This document shows, one piece after another, positions 40,972 through 52,295 of a DNA stretch of 64,000 nucleotides. Every line of letters starts with the position of its first letter. Position 1 is the stretch's first letter. Source of the stretch: Paramacrobiotus metropolitanus (taxonomy: Eukaryota > Tardigrada > Eutardigrada > Parachela > Macrobiotidae); NCBI RefSeq assembly GCF_019649055.1, contig NW_026570225.1, forward strand, positions 1,860,001-1,924,000, in the 5' to 3' direction. Under the pieces are notes generated by a model, which saw nothing but the letters and a program-made list of their open reading frames with translations, was not told where the DNA came from and made no database searches. Position numbers and translations under genes: made by a program.

Positions 40972-42027
40972 ATGTAATTTTCGTTGTTTATTCGTTCGTT
41001 GTTTTCGTAAAATTTATTTTGAATACTTTAGCCGCTCGATGATAAACCATTACAGATACCTGGTCTGGTACGAAAAAACTCAAACGATGGTCAATGTGCG
41101 ATGTATTGTTTTCGGCGAAATAAAAGCAGGGAAAACTTATAACAATTGCCGTTTTTGTGATAATACATACATACAATTTTGTGATAATAATACATACATA
41201 TATAATAGATAATATATATAGATACATATATAGATAATATATATAATACATATATAGATAATACATACATTTTTGTGATGATACATACATACAATTTCGA
41301 AACTGCTGCCTAACGATGCCTCTGTTACTGGCACAGCCATCCGCTTGGTCAAAAGAACGTTCTCCTTACAGTGATCCAAGCCTTCAACGGACGGGATCTG
41401 CCTTCAACGGCTGGAAGGATTAACACGTGAAATCCTACGCCAAGAAAGACAATATTTTAGGACATATCTTGGGTAAAACGAATCGTTTTTGGTAAAACTT
41501 AACATCGACGCGTTCTATAATTAATTGTGCTGTCGATGTTTTTTTTTGTTTTTCTCCAGCGATGTGATAATAGCTGTGTTTTAATGTTACTGGAGTTGGC
41601 AATATTTTTCAAAACGTTTAATTTGTTACAGCGCAGGGCTGGATTTATTAATAAAACTAGTAAACTGACTGGTTTTGCATTGGCGTTCGCGTTAAACAAC
41701 AGCGAAAGTATAGTTAGTTCTCACGCCTTCTTTACCGCACTAGCTCCAAACCACCACCTCAATAGCCGCTGCTTTGCATTGACCCAGCACCCGAACAATA
41801 GTTCTCTCATACCTCGCTGATATTTACGTACGGCATGCACCGCTCTTGGGCAGTACTTTCGTATACTGTGGTTGACAAAAAAATAGTGTTCCAGTTTCTG
41901 ATGGGGTTCTCACGCCGGTAGAAACGCTTTGTGGGGCCTGCGCCAGTACCATGCACAGATCAAGTTAGAAAGAAACAGGTGATGGTGAGCTAGAAATCTA
42001 ATCTTAAAAACGAGACTTTTTTAAACC
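40972..42027. other. AT-rich stretch with TA/CATA microsatellite
   Basis: 41155-41295 is a CATACATA/ATATAGATA simple repeat bracketed by TTTTTGTGATAATACATAC copies. The remainder is featureless. Confidence 0.6.
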
Positions 42028-42632
42028 GGGTGCGGCATTTCCGGGCGGTTTTATCGGTTATAGATTGTTGCTGTACTCTGTACTTCATAACATCCACTTT
42101 ACTAAAGTGGAAGTTACGAAGTATAAAGAAAAATTTATAACCGGTAAAACCGCTCGGACAGATGAACATTTCCTTGTTCCTAAAACTGCGTAAATTTTGC
42201 CCGGCCAATTTTTATTTGCTGTCGCAGTAATGTTATTTATGCCGGAGTCACATTTCGAATTTCAGACAATTATTGGGTTCCTCACCGCCAAACACACTTG
42301 TGAACTTTTCGGTAACAATGCTTCTCATTTCGCACTGATAATTTTCATCGAAAGCAATTTTCCTGTTATAAGGATTAATTTTCGATATTTTTTTTATTCA
42401 TCGATTCGAAATGTGACTTCGGCATAAATAACATTACTGCGACAGCAAATAAAAATTGGCCGGGCAAAATTTGCGCAGTTTTAGGAACAACGAAATGTTC
42501 ATCTGCCCGGGCGGTTTTACCGGTTATAAATTTTTCTTTGTACTTCGTAACTTCCACTTTAGTAAAGTGGATGTTATGAAGTACAGCAAAAATCTATAAC
42601 CGATAAAACCGCCCTGAAATGCCGCACTGAAA
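42028..42632. mobile_element. Palindrome of palindromes FB6
   Basis: Arms of about 235 bp at 42028-42265 and 42400-42632 are inverted copies. Each arm carries its own palindrome of about 110 bp (GGGCGGTTTTATCGGTTATA against TATAACCGGTAAAACCGC, centred on CCACTTTACTAAAGTGG). The unit therefore occurs four times as half-arms. It can be read as two inverted copies of a short MITE at the ends of a larger one. Confidence 0.85.
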
Positions 42633-42689
42633 AATGTCGTATTTAGAACTGTTTCCAGTGCTTTATCCTGCAGAGCTGCTGCAAAAAAA

Positions 42690-42795
42690 AGAAACCTAAG
42701 AAACCTAAAAACACTTAAGAGCATCTAAGAAAACCGAAGAAACCTGGAAAATGTAAGAAAATCTAAGAAGCCTAACAAAACTACGTTTAAGAAAC
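42690..42795. repeat. CCTAAGAAA array beside FB6
   Basis: AAGAAACCTAAGAAACCTAA-type units, degenerate, as in four other places in the window. Confidence 0.7.
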
Positions 42796-45700
42796 TTGAT
42801 CGGACGCGGCTGTGCCGCCTGTTATACTCCGCTTTTTTTTCGTCTTTTTTATCCGACATCTCCAGACCATTCCAGATTTTTACCTGTACGATAGCTTCAA
42901 AGTTCAAAATACATATAAATTTTCATGGCGTTTCCAAAAGGTCGTCGTTTTGCGTACATATCACACCCAAAATCCAGAAACTTTTTCGAATCGAATTTTG
43001 TCAAATGGCAGGGAGCATCATCAGTACGTTTTAACGGCGGATGGACGGAAAAAGTATTACTGCTGAGAATTATAACAGTGACAACACGGTTCAATAACAA
43101 TACATCACGTACGTAATGTTAACCCTTGTCATTTATAACTGCAACTCGCAGACCCCGCGCAAACTGCGCGGAATTAATAATGCGATGGACACATCATAAC
43201 CCAGTGCAAAAAACAGAAAACAAAATGCCTTAGAAAACATTCCCTAGAAAATTTCCCTAGAAAACAAAATGTATTGACGTTTGAAATTCCTTCCTCTTGC
43301 TGTTAACGAAATGTTTAAGAAGAATAGCGATTTTATGCCGATTTCTCAGGCAAATTAGAACTGTCAGGGCGAACGTGAAAAACTCCAAAAATATTTATAA
43401 ATTCTACAAGTTTGGCTAAAATACAAACAGAGGTCGAAGGTTGCACTGGACTGTGCTAAACAGCGCCGTGCAGCACACGCTTTACCATTAGTTATCAAGG
43501 AAGTAGATCTATATTATGATCGCCCGCCCCGTGAATCGGGTCTAGAAAAACCCGCTAATCAAATTAAAAATACGATTTTACCATTGAACTCGGCATGTTC
43601 CAAAAGTTGTTGCGAGGAGCAATTAATATTCAAATACGGAGTGGTGTAATTTTAAAAAAAAGAATTTTTTCAAACAAAATTCAAAAAATGTTTCACTTTG
43701 TCACCTTTCTACATAATGCTTATAGCGAAGAAATTCATTAAAATAGCTCCAAAAATTTTTATTAGCAAGGACGAAAAACTGTAAATATTAACTGTATACG
43801 AGTACAATCCGCTTTATTAATTTTCTGTAGCACCGAAAAAACTGCATGTCGCAAAATTTATCAGGAGGTACATTCAACTTCCAAACAGCCCATGTCAGTG
43901 TGCGTTTAGTTCAAGACCACCGGTCAGGCCGTACGATTGATTATACGGAAATTACAGGCCGCTGTATTACTGTTCCCTAAAATTAGTTAGAACCATATGA
44001 TCGAGAACGGAGAATTATCTGTTGCTTGCTCCAATCAGGAAACCATAACAGCAAATCGGGTCAGTTTATGTGAGACGAAATTAGTAACACGAGTAATAAT
44101 CGAAGAGCAGAATTGAGTTTCTGATAGCTGCCCGCTACTTTTTCATAACTGGTGGAAACATTTTGATCGTGGACACTAATAATGGTATCACTCGGTTATT
44201 CAATAGGCTTGGTCAGTGGACATTGTGAACCTTTGAATATTTCCGTTCAATCAGTCGGCAGTATTGAATGTTAACAGTAATAACTAGGCCCGTAGCGAAG
44301 TCCGAAGGATTGGGGGTGCGCAAATCGGCTGCGCCAGTTGTGCCCGTTTTGAAGTTCGACCTGCGCAAGCTGCGCTCGTAGATTTCAGATCTGGCCCTGG
44401 TAATAACGACTGTCAACGACCTCCAGTGATCACGGGGTCCGAACGGCGAACAGTAGGAACAGCAACAGCACGTCCTGTAATTTCCGTTCACTCCCTGATT
44501 AGTGATCTGCAAGCACTCGTATGGATCCTTTTCTGGTATGGTTGACCCTTTCTGAATACCGATTGTTTCAGAATAACAGTTTCCGAAAAAATGCATTTGA
44601 CACTGATTCGAAACATCTAATGGCGTTTGCAGTTACCCGGGATGTTTAATGTTTATTGGCAATTATAGTCGCCATCGTAAAAGAGAATAGCGAGTAGCGG
44701 TCACACTGCTTAAAATTACGCGAATTTGGTCAAAATTGAACCGCAAACAGTTTTTTTGTGATTTCCCTTTTCATGCCATCAAATTCAGCATGATAAGATC
44801 AGTGCGCTGGGCAATAATAACGGTTCCGCTCTTATTTGGTTTTAAGCCGCTAACACTGTTACGGGGTCCGTTCCCTGTAACTTAGACATCTGTGCACTCG
44901 ACAGGTCATCGGCGGACCGACGGTGGTCACGTACGTTTCCTGTTATTCTGTAGGTTAGGACTTTGGACCGCTTGGTCAGTGGTAGTGTCACGCTTTGGGC
45001 GGTTCTGTGCATTCGACAGCTCAGGTACCCTGTTGGCACCGAGCCCTTAATTCTAAGTAAAGCTTTGACACTACTACTTTGAGCTAAAGTAACACTTTGA
45101 CAGTGCCTAATGCCTAATCATATAATGCTAAACAAACTTGAAACGCACACAAAAACAAACTCATAATACAAATGAACAAGAATTATGGTTTAGAGAATTA
45201 ATTGTAGACCACAAGACATCTGAGGCGAAGCCGAAGATGACTCTTGTATACTCTGTTGCTAACTGTGATTGCGATATTACCACAGACAAAAAAAACTTAC
45301 CGCTGCCATTTCTCTTGGTTTTTTTGTCGCTTCTTTCAGATTTTCGCCCTAAGAAAAACAGTAGTTCTGTTAACAACCAGTGTGTATTCTATAAATGCCA
45401 GTGGCAGGTGCGACTGTTACCTTTTACACCCTCCCTGAACCAGGAACACCCATGAGCACACCTACCATTTCATTGTCACCGTTGCTCACCTGGCTAGCTT
45501 TAATAGACGGGTGCAGGGGTGCGTCATCTGGGCTAGATACTGTGGTCAATGTCGGTGACAGCTTCTGCAAGTCATTTCAAGAAGGTTCTCGGGCTGGATC
45601 AGCAGACGGCAGTTAAGGTGGTACTTACCTTTCGTGAATGCTCAATCCAAACTGGTAAAAGTTATGTACTTGTCAACTGGTAAAAGTTGTGCATGCAGAT

Positions 45701-48599
45701 TCATGCTTAGCGCTTTCATCTTATAGAGGAACCTCGCTAATTCTGGTTTGCTAGCAAATTGCGGACACAGTTCTCTTTGGAAATGCGGTCGAAATCGAAT
45801 TAATGACAACGTGTTAAATTTTACTGTTTTCACGAACCAGGGCACCGCATAACAGTTACTGTACTGTGCTCGGCACTTTGCCGTGGCAGTTTAGCACTCG
45901 TCGTATGGCGATGTATAGTCGACTCAGCGAAACACGAGTGTTCCGCTGTTGCAGTGCCACTGCCAGTGCCAACTACTGCAATGCAAGCCTGCACCGAACA
46001 AACAAAACGCTGTCAGATGGTGATATACGATTTCGTACGTTCCGTCACTTCCGTGCCAGTAGTAGCTTTATTTCAGATTGCACAGTCCAGCTTCCGTATA
46101 GTTGATCTTCGGTATGAAAGCTCAAGTTGCGGGTTGATCTACGTCCGCTCGCGACTTTAATTTAATAAGTTGATGTAACCTAGCGGTCCTAGAGTCTGCC
46201 TAGCTAAAGCTAAAGCAGATTGGTCTACCTTGAAATTCGCTAAATTCGCTTTAGCTCTTGCGTAAGCAGATGCGTAAAAACTGTCTTCCTTACGCGGATG
46301 CTTGCAACTCCGACATATATGTAAGTATGAATGAATATGAATGAATTATTGATAGCGTTCGTTCGCTTACCGGTAGTGTTCGTAAAAAAAACATGCGCAA
46401 TAAATGAATTCTTGGGTACCGTAAATTTCGATAGGAGTACTGTAATCTACAGTACCATTTTAAGGTGGTTGAACCAAGCGGTTTCGTGAATATAAAACGC
46501 TAGAATAAATTTCACCTTGAAAAACTGTGAAAAAAATAATTAAAAAATTAAAGGCTGTTTGTTAACAATTTACTATGTTTCAGATATTTAATTCTACTAG
46601 CCCGGTGCAAGCAAACCGCTTATTCGCTACATTTGCATAACTTTGACTGTGAGATGCAAAACCGCTTGCGTCGATCCCAGCATTCTGTTAAAAATTAGAA
46701 ATACACACTGTAATACTCGAAAGAAACAGCTGCAGAAAAAAGGGCTTTTTTCTTGTAGACTGTGTATACTGTGTTAGACTGTGTATGTATTGTATATTGT
46801 AGACTGTACATTATTATGTATATTGTAGTCCACCGCACGGTTACAGTAATAAAGGTCCACCGCACCGGCACGGATCTCATTATGTGAACGACTGATCGAG
46901 CTACCAATGCTGTCCAGTGCGGTTGATTCGTAGTTTTACCATTTTCTCATTTTTCGCACAAAATGTTTAAGCGGATTAAATGCAAACAAATTTCCAGATG
47001 GACTCAAGCTAGGCAATTTCCTACTGCCAGTGTGCCTTTATTAATTTCTGAACACTCTTGCTCCTAGGCACATAGAAGAATGCGAGCCGAAATGCTGAAT
47101 CATGATCTTATGAATTGTTTTCGAAATTATTGGAATTATTTACAGCTTGTGCAGTTGTGCTTACCTTAATAGCGTCAGACGTTTAACTAATACCTACTTT
47201 CCTATACCTGTAAATGGGTAAATACATATTGTACTTACTGCTTGATGCCACGATTCGTATTTTATTATTTTTAACAGCAGGGATTTTTCAGGTTACTAAT
47301 TCGGTTTTTACAGGTGGCCGCGACCGACATATTCGTTGGCATACGTGCACCCAGAGATAGCACTACAGATGGACTAACGATGGCATTTGATTTCCGGTGT
47401 TTTACGGGCGTCTAGTTCGAATTTATCCACCAATTAAGGATGCACACAAAGGTTCATAATTACTCGTAGCTTTTAGGAATATGATTTATGAGTTTTTCTC
47501 TGCTGCGGCGGCATTCGTTCACATATTGAATGTATGATCTATCAATATCTACGCATCTATGAAAAACGTCAATTATCTACCCTCTTTGTTTACGTCCAAG
47601 CGTTTCGCGCAGAGTTTGAAATCAAAGTCACGAAAATTAAATGCTTCAATTATGACACCGGACGTCGCGACTGGCTATGCAAATCCTGTGGGAACACTGG
47701 CAAGGTTTCCATCCAGGCGGCATAAAATTGTACATATTTGGTCGTGACAGATATGTTTCTTTGGTGAGCATGCGAAATCTGGTGGTCTCCAGCGGAACTT
47801 ATGAAAACTCCGCTAATTAACTGGCAGTCTGGCATTAAATGCGTTAATTAGACTACCGGCGGCCGCTCTGGTATAAATACCGCGGACGAATTTCAGTGCC
47901 AACTGGCATGTAGTTACATGGCGCTGTAATGTTGAAGCGTTAAAATTAAAGCTTGAGTTTGTTTTGTGATGATACGTATTTAACGGATTGACTCCCAGCA
48001 GGTGGCCACTAGAGTTTTACCCTGAACCAGGGTTCCACAATTTTTTCCAGTTTTAAAAATGACTTTTACGATTTATTTCCTTGGAAATCTTATGTATTAC
48101 AATTTATTAGAGCGCGCGAAAACGAAAGCTTAAGTGCTTGTAAACACATCAGTGTGGTATCATGTACCGGCACACCTTTCTTTTATGGAGGCTTCTGGAC
48201 GATAAAATTTTTCGAATTTTGATCATTTCGGTATTACAGATAATTAATGAAATGGAGTGTATACAGTTAATATTTGCAATTTTTTGATTTTCGTTGCCAT
48301 CAAATTTCGGTGCTAGTCCAATGAATTTCTTTAGTTCACAACTTCACATTTATTGTAACTTTTTTTTGAAGGTAATTAAAAACAATCAGTTCGATTACTT
48401 GTTACACTATTTGAATACAAGAAACCGCTTCGGCTTCGCGTTTCTTGTGATCCACGGCCGCTTTGAACAAATCATTGCATTTACAGTAATTCGGTAAACT
48501 GACTAAATTCACTAAGTAGTTAATTACTAAATTCACTGACTGACTAGTTATTCAATAATTAGTTAATTCCTTAGTAGTTATTGTAAACTTTTTAGATAG
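42796..48599. other. Long AT-rich region without recognised genes
   Basis: Read on both strands, no protein family, tRNA or rRNA was recognised. Minor items: TCCCTAGAAAA repeats at about 43222-43265; TGTAGACTGTGTATA-type repeats at about 46755-46830; a TATAAATA at 47872-47879 with TTCAGTG 20 bp on, a possible but poorly spaced core promoter. Host exons too short to recognise could be present. Confidence 0.35.
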
Positions 48600-48850
48600 A
48601 GTCTAGCTCGGTCACTCACTCATCTAGGGATTTTATTCCCTGCACAGCGGTGGTAGCTCGGTCACTCACCTACCTAGCGATTTTGTTTACTGGACAGTGG
48701 TGGTAGCTCGGTCACTCACTTACCTAGCAATTTTGTTCACCTAGCGATTTATTGCTCGGTTATCACTCACCAAGCGATTTCATTTTGTTCACTGAACAGT
48801 GGTAGTAGCTGGGTCACTCACTGCTAGAGCAGGTTTGTTCACTGAGTTTT
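48600..48850. repeat. Tandem repeat of about 65 bp
   Basis: Three to four imperfect units containing GTAGCTCGGTCACTCACTTA and CCTAGCGATTTTGTTCACTG. Confidence 0.8.
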
Positions 48851-48899
48851 GTTTCCTTCGAAACCTGGGCTAATTCAAACATGGTTCGGCAATCGGATT

Positions 48900-49480
48900 T
48901 TTTTAGGCATTTGAACATTTGAACATTTGAACATTTCAATAGCAATCAGGCAGTTAAAATTTAGCATGCCTGCAAAATAACTACAAATGTATTATAGTAC
49001 ATATTTGGTTCTTTAATAAACGTTCTAAGCACTGTAGTAATCTCAAGGTCACCTAGAAAGCTTTACCGAAGCCAGTTTCGCCGGAACCGGCATCGTTGGG
49101 ACGGGTTTAAATAATTTTTTTAAGAAATAAAATGCATGTGACACAGTTCCTGAACATGCTGAATCTAATGGCGTTTACAGTTTTTTCCGATATGCTATAG
49201 TTTTCCCGATCTCGTTGCCTCAGATTTTTATGTAGTTGTATTATAGATCTAGTTCCTTGATAGTTCCTTGATAATCAGAATATTCGTTAGTCCACGCAGC
49301 AATATGTTGTAAATGGTCTTTCAAGTAGGTCACCTTGAACTGATGTCTGTACCGGTACCGGCATCCGAGCGATTGTCCCGGGACAGATATTTCTGAAAAC
49401 AAAATGCACATGTGACCCTTTTGGAACAAGCTGAGTTTAATGGTGATGTCGGTTTTAATGGTGATGTCGGTTTTGTAATT
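48900..49480. repeat. Degenerate local repeats
   Basis: CATTTGAA repeated four times at about 48906-48938. Two diverged copies of a block of about 200 bp (GGTCACCT...ACCGGCATC...AAAATGCA..GTGA) lie at about 49050-49185 and 49330-49460, with a third trace near 44590. A 20-bp unit TTAATGGTGATGTCGGTTTT is doubled at about 49438-49476. Confidence 0.5.
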
Positions 49481-49492
49481 TACATACTTGGC

Positions 49493-49665
49493 GGTTTTTT
49501 CTAGCCATGTTGCACGGGGCGGCCGATCAAAATACAGATCTACAATATCTTTCTTGATACTTACATAAAGACCAGTTACGCTCCTTCAGTTACGTAGTGG
49601 CCTCGCAAAGTACTGTAATTAACAGTCAAACGAACCTGAATCACCTAATCAATTTCTTATATTCG
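49493..49665 (+). repeat. Dispersed repeat R1, copy 2
   Basis: Copy of 786-957. Here the TATA-like CATAAAG to TCAGTT spacing is about 7 bp shorter. It sits about 490 bp upstream of giant element B's Gag start and may be part of B's 5' LTR; the 3' LTR needed to prove it is outside the window. Confidence 0.5.
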
Positions 49666-50150
49666 CCAATATACGCGCAGCACCGTGCTTACATAACTAT
49701 ACATATATTATCAGTTTTTTTCGGTTGCGTGTCTCGGCTAAACAGTCGCAGAAAATAAATCGATATACCTAAAACAGCATTTATTTGCGAAAGGAGCTTG
49801 GCATGTCTGGGAACAACTTATTGATCCCGACGATCACCAGTACTCCGGCTGTCTACCGTTTGCTAACTAGAAGGGTTACTCTGAAAGTCATCGCAGAGAA
49901 ACACTATAAAATTACGTAGAGGTTGCCAATCCGGGGCAGCCGTGTAATTAAATTGTAATATTATCACTTTCTTATGTAAATAAAATATGAGAAATGGGAC
50001 ATCTCATGCAGCAAATGGAGATGCATTCGTCGTGCCGAAGGTATGTGAGTCGAAAGCGGAGCATCAGTTGCACACCCAAACCCACCCAAACAGGAGGAAA
50101 CGAAACACCTGGAACAATCTAGGACGGAACCTCCATCCTACAGGACCTCG
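49666..50150 (+). other. Probable 5' LTR/leader of element B
   Basis: AT-rich to about 49980, then composition changes to that of element B. A small open frame from 49987 overlaps Gag in another frame and has no recognised features. LTR ends and primer-binding site cannot be fixed without the second LTR. Confidence 0.4.
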
Positions 50151-50558
50151 ATGGCAACGGACTTCAACTTTGAACCGTCGCAAACTGTTCGAAACATCCT
50201 GTGGGATATCCAACCTAAAGAGGAGAAGAAGGAACAGAACTTCTTCGTGGGTGTGGTGACAACTAACCCGCTTACTGGAACTCCTCCGCAGCAACAGCCG
50301 CTGCCTCACCGTCCAGAACCGGAACGGAGTACATCGACCGCGGCACCACATGTGCCAACGTCAAACGTGCCGACAACAACGACGGCAACGTCAGGTACTT
50401 ACACCAGTACCACGTATGCGACGCACACATCGACGCATGCGCCAGCGCCCACCACGTCCCACCCGAACGGAACAGCGCCTAATCAATGGGGCGCAGGACG
50501 GCGACTGGGAGAGCGAAGAAGCTCACACCCCAACATAGATGACTGTTCGGCCGCTTAA
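50151..50558 (+). pseudogene. gag: Element B Gag, N-terminal part
   Basis: 136 residues. The start was chosen at 50151 because MATDFNFEPSQTVRNILWDI and the following PEPERSTSTAAPHVPT correspond to the N-terminal region of element A Gag (PEPERNTSTATPNAPT). T/P/H-rich. It is lost to a one-base frame step near 50540, after which the sense continues in the next segment. Confidence 0.65.
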
Positions 50559-50564
50559 CAATAA

Positions 50565-51482
50565 GCGACTCCGATTATCGGCGTGAACGAGCTAGGTCAT
50601 ACAATAACGACCTACCTCCAGGAGGACGAAGCGGACAACCGAATCCGGAACGCCCTCCCGCCGATTACCTACAAGACCCTCAGAACGCGCCTCGGTTCCG
50701 ACCCACAGAAGGTCGGGTACCGCCGAGAAGGCCGTTCAGAAGTCAGCACGGAAGGGTGAACGACCTTCCAGCTGGATTTTACCAGCAGCCACAACGGCCT
50801 CCTCGAGCACCAGCTCCCCAGCCGGAACATTACCCGGCTGGATACCCAGATCAACGAGGTCAGGGATATCAAGATCAACAAGGTCGGGGATACCCACAGC
50901 AACAGAACTATGGATACCCGGACCAACAGAATCAGTACTACCCAGACCAACAAGGTCGGGGATACCACGCGGAACAAGGTTGGGAAGCAAACCCTCCCCC
51001 ACCACCCTATGCCGTGGACGCCCAACAAGCGGCTAACCGGGCATTCCAGGAAACAATGATACGCGTATGTGCCCGTGGACGCACGCAGAAACTGCCGGAA
51101 TTCGATGGTGACCATAACAAACTTGAAGGATGGTTAAAACAAATCCGTCGATTCTACGCGGAAGCACAGGAATGGCATGAATCGGACCACACGTTCATGA
51201 CCGACCTTATCTCGCGACTCGAAGGCCAAGCCGCACAATGGCACAGGGACACCGCCGGTAGCGAACCAGCCGGAGGATGGTCAGTCAACCTTTGGTTGGC
51301 TAAGTTTGAAGAGCGGTTCGGAGACAAGAACAAGGAAATCAACGCCGTAACCGCCATGGCCAAACGAAAGTACCGTTTCGGACAAGAGACGCCGGAACAG
51401 TACTATGACGCCATGATGTTGCACCGTACCGGTAACGCTACAGGGGTTTACGAGCCATCATACATTCCACGTTCAACCGAAC
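50565..51482 (+). pseudogene. gag: Element B Gag, low-complexity and capsid part, truncated
   Basis: The open frame starts about 50565 (SDSDYRREPARS-like, then PPGGRSGQPNPERPPADY). Residues near 50830-50985 are YPDQQGRGY-type repeats. The capsid follows: KLPEFDGDHNKLEGWLKQIRRFYAEA, LEGQAAQWHRDT, WLAKFEERFGDKNKEINAV and FGQETPEQYYDAMM. After DAMM the homology to A stops abruptly at about 51418, and about 65 bp later protease C-terminal sequence begins in another frame. The capsid C-terminus, nucleocapsid and protease N-terminus are therefore deleted. Confidence 0.75.
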
Positions 51483-51935
51483 AACGCGGATATCCCAGTG
51501 TTACTTGGATGTGATTACCTTCATTCCAAGTTCACCTTCGTGCTAACGCCCATTCCTAATCCGGAACACCCTGGAGGAATGACGGTAGTGCAGTCTATCC
51601 CGATACCAGAGGCATCGGGCACGGTGACAACTGAAGCGAGGATAAGTCGGCTTGATCACCCGTCGGACTCCCCGCCCAACATTTGCCGTGATTGCCGAGA
51701 TACTAACTGGACTCTGATCGAGGAACTAAGGCTGCACAACGCCATTGAGGCGTACGAAGAACGGATACGAACTGGAAGAATACGTCCGCAGAAACGTATA
51801 CTCAAGACGGTAGTCAGGTCTATCCCGATACCAGAGGCATCCGCAACGGAAGCGGATGCCCTCTTAGAAGTTCAACAGAAGTACCGAACTTGGTTTACGG
51901 GAGTTCAGCATTTTCTCGACCGACGGACTTTGTAA
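51483..51935 (+). pseudogene. Element B protease remnant and post-protease module
   Basis: Begins at NNADIPVLLGCDYLHSK, the last strand of the protease fold. The DTG active site present in element A is missing, so no protease can be made. The post-protease module is intact: IPIPEASGTVTTEARISRL, CRDCRDTNWTLIEELRLHNAIEAYEERIRTGR and the second IPIPEAS. It ends in TAA at 51933-51935, immediately followed in frame by ATG. Confidence 0.75.
51594..51843 (+). repeat. Paired 25-nt box in element B (IPIPEAS-coding)
   Basis: 51594-51618 is identical over 25 nt to 17271-17295 of element A (opposite strand). 51819-51843 differs at one position. Spacing is 225 nt. The neighbouring conserved peptide VLLGCDYLHSK uses different codons at most positions in A and B, so the box is conserved as nucleotide sequence. 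Confidence 0.85.
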
Positions 51936-52295
51936 ATGTTGGCCACTCTGCAACAGAACGGAGCGGTGACCACGGACCAGATACAGGAAGCACAACGGAC
52001 ATGCGAACCTGTATTAGCCCTCGCCGAAGACATCGACGACGAGGCTTGGGAATGGGAAGATGAACGAGTCCCAATCCACCGGCAGTACATGGAATACGGA
52101 CTTCCAGTACCACGCCCCCTGGAGACACCCTGCCAAGAACTAGGCGGAGCACTCTTCAGCTACATGCGCCAAATACAGTTGTACGGAGAATCGACGACAA
52201 CTGCGTTTTGGAAACGGTACGGCGAGGACACCTCAATAAAAGGAAGATCCCCGACCCGTTACCTCCGATTATGGAACATTCACCGAAGAACGTGA
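51936..52295 (+). pseudogene. Element B linker protein, first part
   Basis: 120 residues, same frame as the preceding segment across a TAA. Acidic helix (LAEDIDDEAWEWEDERVPIHRQYMEYGLPVP), then TTTAFWKRYGEDTS, matching element A at about 17110-16890. Sense passes one base back into the next frame near 52240 (ATAAAAGGAAG). Confidence 0.65.

Noticed and set aside
1154-42795. CCTAAGAAA arrays as interstitial telomere repeats
   Set aside because: The unit contains CCTAA but has an extra GAAA and is degenerate; it does not match a known telomere repeat array.
47872-47900. Host promoter at TATAAATA
   Set aside because: TATA to initiator spacing is short and no gene follows; mentioned only as a minor item.
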